A stretch of DNA of 5,467 nucleotides, from assembly GCA_900551185.1 (NCBI GenBank), contig URVF01000114.1:1-5467 (forward strand). Reading direction: 5' to 3'. A program made the translations under genes and the position numbers. This DNA is from an uncultured Collinsella sp. Lineage in GTDB: Bacteria > Actinomycetota > Coriobacteriia > Coriobacteriales > Coriobacteriaceae. How positions within the stretch are numbered: the stretch's first letter is position 1; each line of letters starts with the position of its first letter. Positions 4,872-5,467 of this stretch are shown here, one piece after another. The notes under the pieces are model-generated. The model had not been told where the DNA came from and made no database searches. It was given only the letters and a program-made list of their open reading frames with translations.

Positions 4872-5467
4872 TTGGGTCGTGCTGGGGATATGACGCCGCC
4901 TTTGCGTTGGCGGTTGGGTGTTGCTGGTGGTGTAGCGCTGGTTGTGCTGCTTCTTGACCAGCTGACCAAGCTTGCGGTTCGTGCCGTGGGCGACGCTTTG
5001 CATGTGACCGTCATCCCCGGTGTCATCGACTTTATGTTTGTCCGTAATATCGGTGCTGCCTTTAGCATGGGCGAGGGACATGGCGTTGCGTTCGCTTTGC
5101 TGGCGCTTGCGGTCATTGTCGCCATTGCCGTGTACTTGCTTCGCACGCCCCAGCTTGCTCGCTTGGAGGTTGTGGGCATGGCTATGGTCGCGGGTGGCGC
5201 CATTGGCAACGCGATCGATCGCCTGGCTTTTGGCTTTGTGACCGATTTTATTGCCACCACCTTCATCGACTTTCCCGTCTTTAACGTGGCCGATATCGGC
5301 ATCACCGTAGGCGTTGTGCTTGCCCTCATCGGTTACATGTTCTTGAGCCCCGCTGCTCGCGAGGTCGATGCGACTGCCGAGCTCAATGCCCGTGATGAGG
5401 CCCGCGCCAAGCGCAAAGCCAAGCAGCGTGGGGAGCGTGCCCGCAAGATTCGCGAAAGGAATGAGCG
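4872..5467 (+). CDS. lspA: Lipoprotein signal peptidase (signal peptidase II), 3' end outside the window
   Basis: LspA is a cytoplasmic-membrane aspartic protease that removes signal peptides from diacylglyceryl-modified prolipoproteins, after Lgt and before any Lnt step. From the TTG start, 198 codons are visible. Four hydrophobic segments lie at about 13-33, 71-89, 98-116 and 141-159. Family motifs are LLLDQLTK (26-33), VRNIGAAFSM (57-66), GGAIGNAIDR (108-117), GFVTDF (121-126) and FNVADIGITVG (137-147). The catalytic aspartates should be D125 and D141. Most LspA proteins end near residue 160-170. This one continues with a strongly charged tail rich in Lys, Arg, Glu and Ala (161 to the edge, still open), probably cytoplasmic. 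Start choice: TTG 4872 has AGGGG six bases upstream; ATG 4890 is the alternative. A terminator separates it from ileS. Confidence 0.95.
   Translation, partial: MGRAGDMTPPLRWRLGVAGGVALVVLLLDQLTKLAVRAVGDALHVTVIPGVIDFMFVRNIGAAFSMGEGHGVAFALLALAVIVAIAVYLLRTPQLARLEVVGMAMVAGGAIGNAIDRLAFGFVTDFIATTFIDFPVFNVADIGITVGVVLALIGYMFLSPAAREVDATAELNARDEARAKRKAKQRGERARKIRERNE

Noticed and set aside
4890..4892. ATG 4890 as the lspA start
   Set aside because: Only GGGG two bases upstream is available. TTG 4872 has AGGGG at six bases. It remains possible but is second choice.
4767..5329. Minus-strand open frames opposite lspA and its leader
   Set aside because: They overlap the clearly coding lspA frame with its catalytic motifs. 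Their products are Ser/Thr/Ala/Pro-rich and lack recognisable features.

Overview
The window looks like chromosomal DNA from a GC-rich bacterium, most likely an actinobacterium of the class Coriobacteriia (Collinsella or a close relative). This is inference. It rests on the strong G/C bias at third codon positions, the form of the isoleucyl-tRNA synthetase with its N-terminal NEYKQTMNLPKT-like segment, and a T-box leader on ileS. No 16S rRNA or other marker gene is present to settle it.

Layout from left to right. Positions 1-77 hold the last codons of an unidentified plus-strand gene. It converges on a minus-strand iron-containing alcohol dehydrogenase-family gene (124-1212), and a strong hairpin terminator lies between them. 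The dehydrogenase diverges from ileS across about 485 bp. The left part of that gap holds promoters. The right part (about 1344-1654) is a complete T-box riboswitch with an ATC (Ile) specifier, antiterminator and intrinsic terminator. ileS (1698-4499) starts at GTG and encodes a full-length 933-residue synthetase. Its stop codon lies inside a perfect 15-bp inverted repeat. Next comes about 370 bp without a gene. It folds into a compact three-way-junction RNA (4540-4666), a further hairpin and a good intrinsic terminator (4722-4759), followed by an AT-rich promoter-like stretch. lspA (lipoprotein signal peptidase) starts at TTG 4872 and runs off the right edge.

How the parts work together. ileS is a housekeeping gene that should be switched on when uncharged tRNA-Ile accumulates, through the T-box. 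lspA often lies near ileS in bacteria, but here it seems to be transcribed separately, because a terminator and possible promoter lie between them. The dehydrogenase is a separate metabolic gene with no visible link to the others.

The items most worth following up are three. First, the ileS T-box has a non-canonical acceptor-binding bulge (TGGTTAA instead of TGGNACC), and a second hairpin just downstream could hide the ileS ribosome binding site. Second, the structured RNA after ileS matches no RNA family I recognise and carries an unpaired CCTCCT-containing pyrimidine tract. Third, a perfect inverted repeat covers the ileS stop codon.
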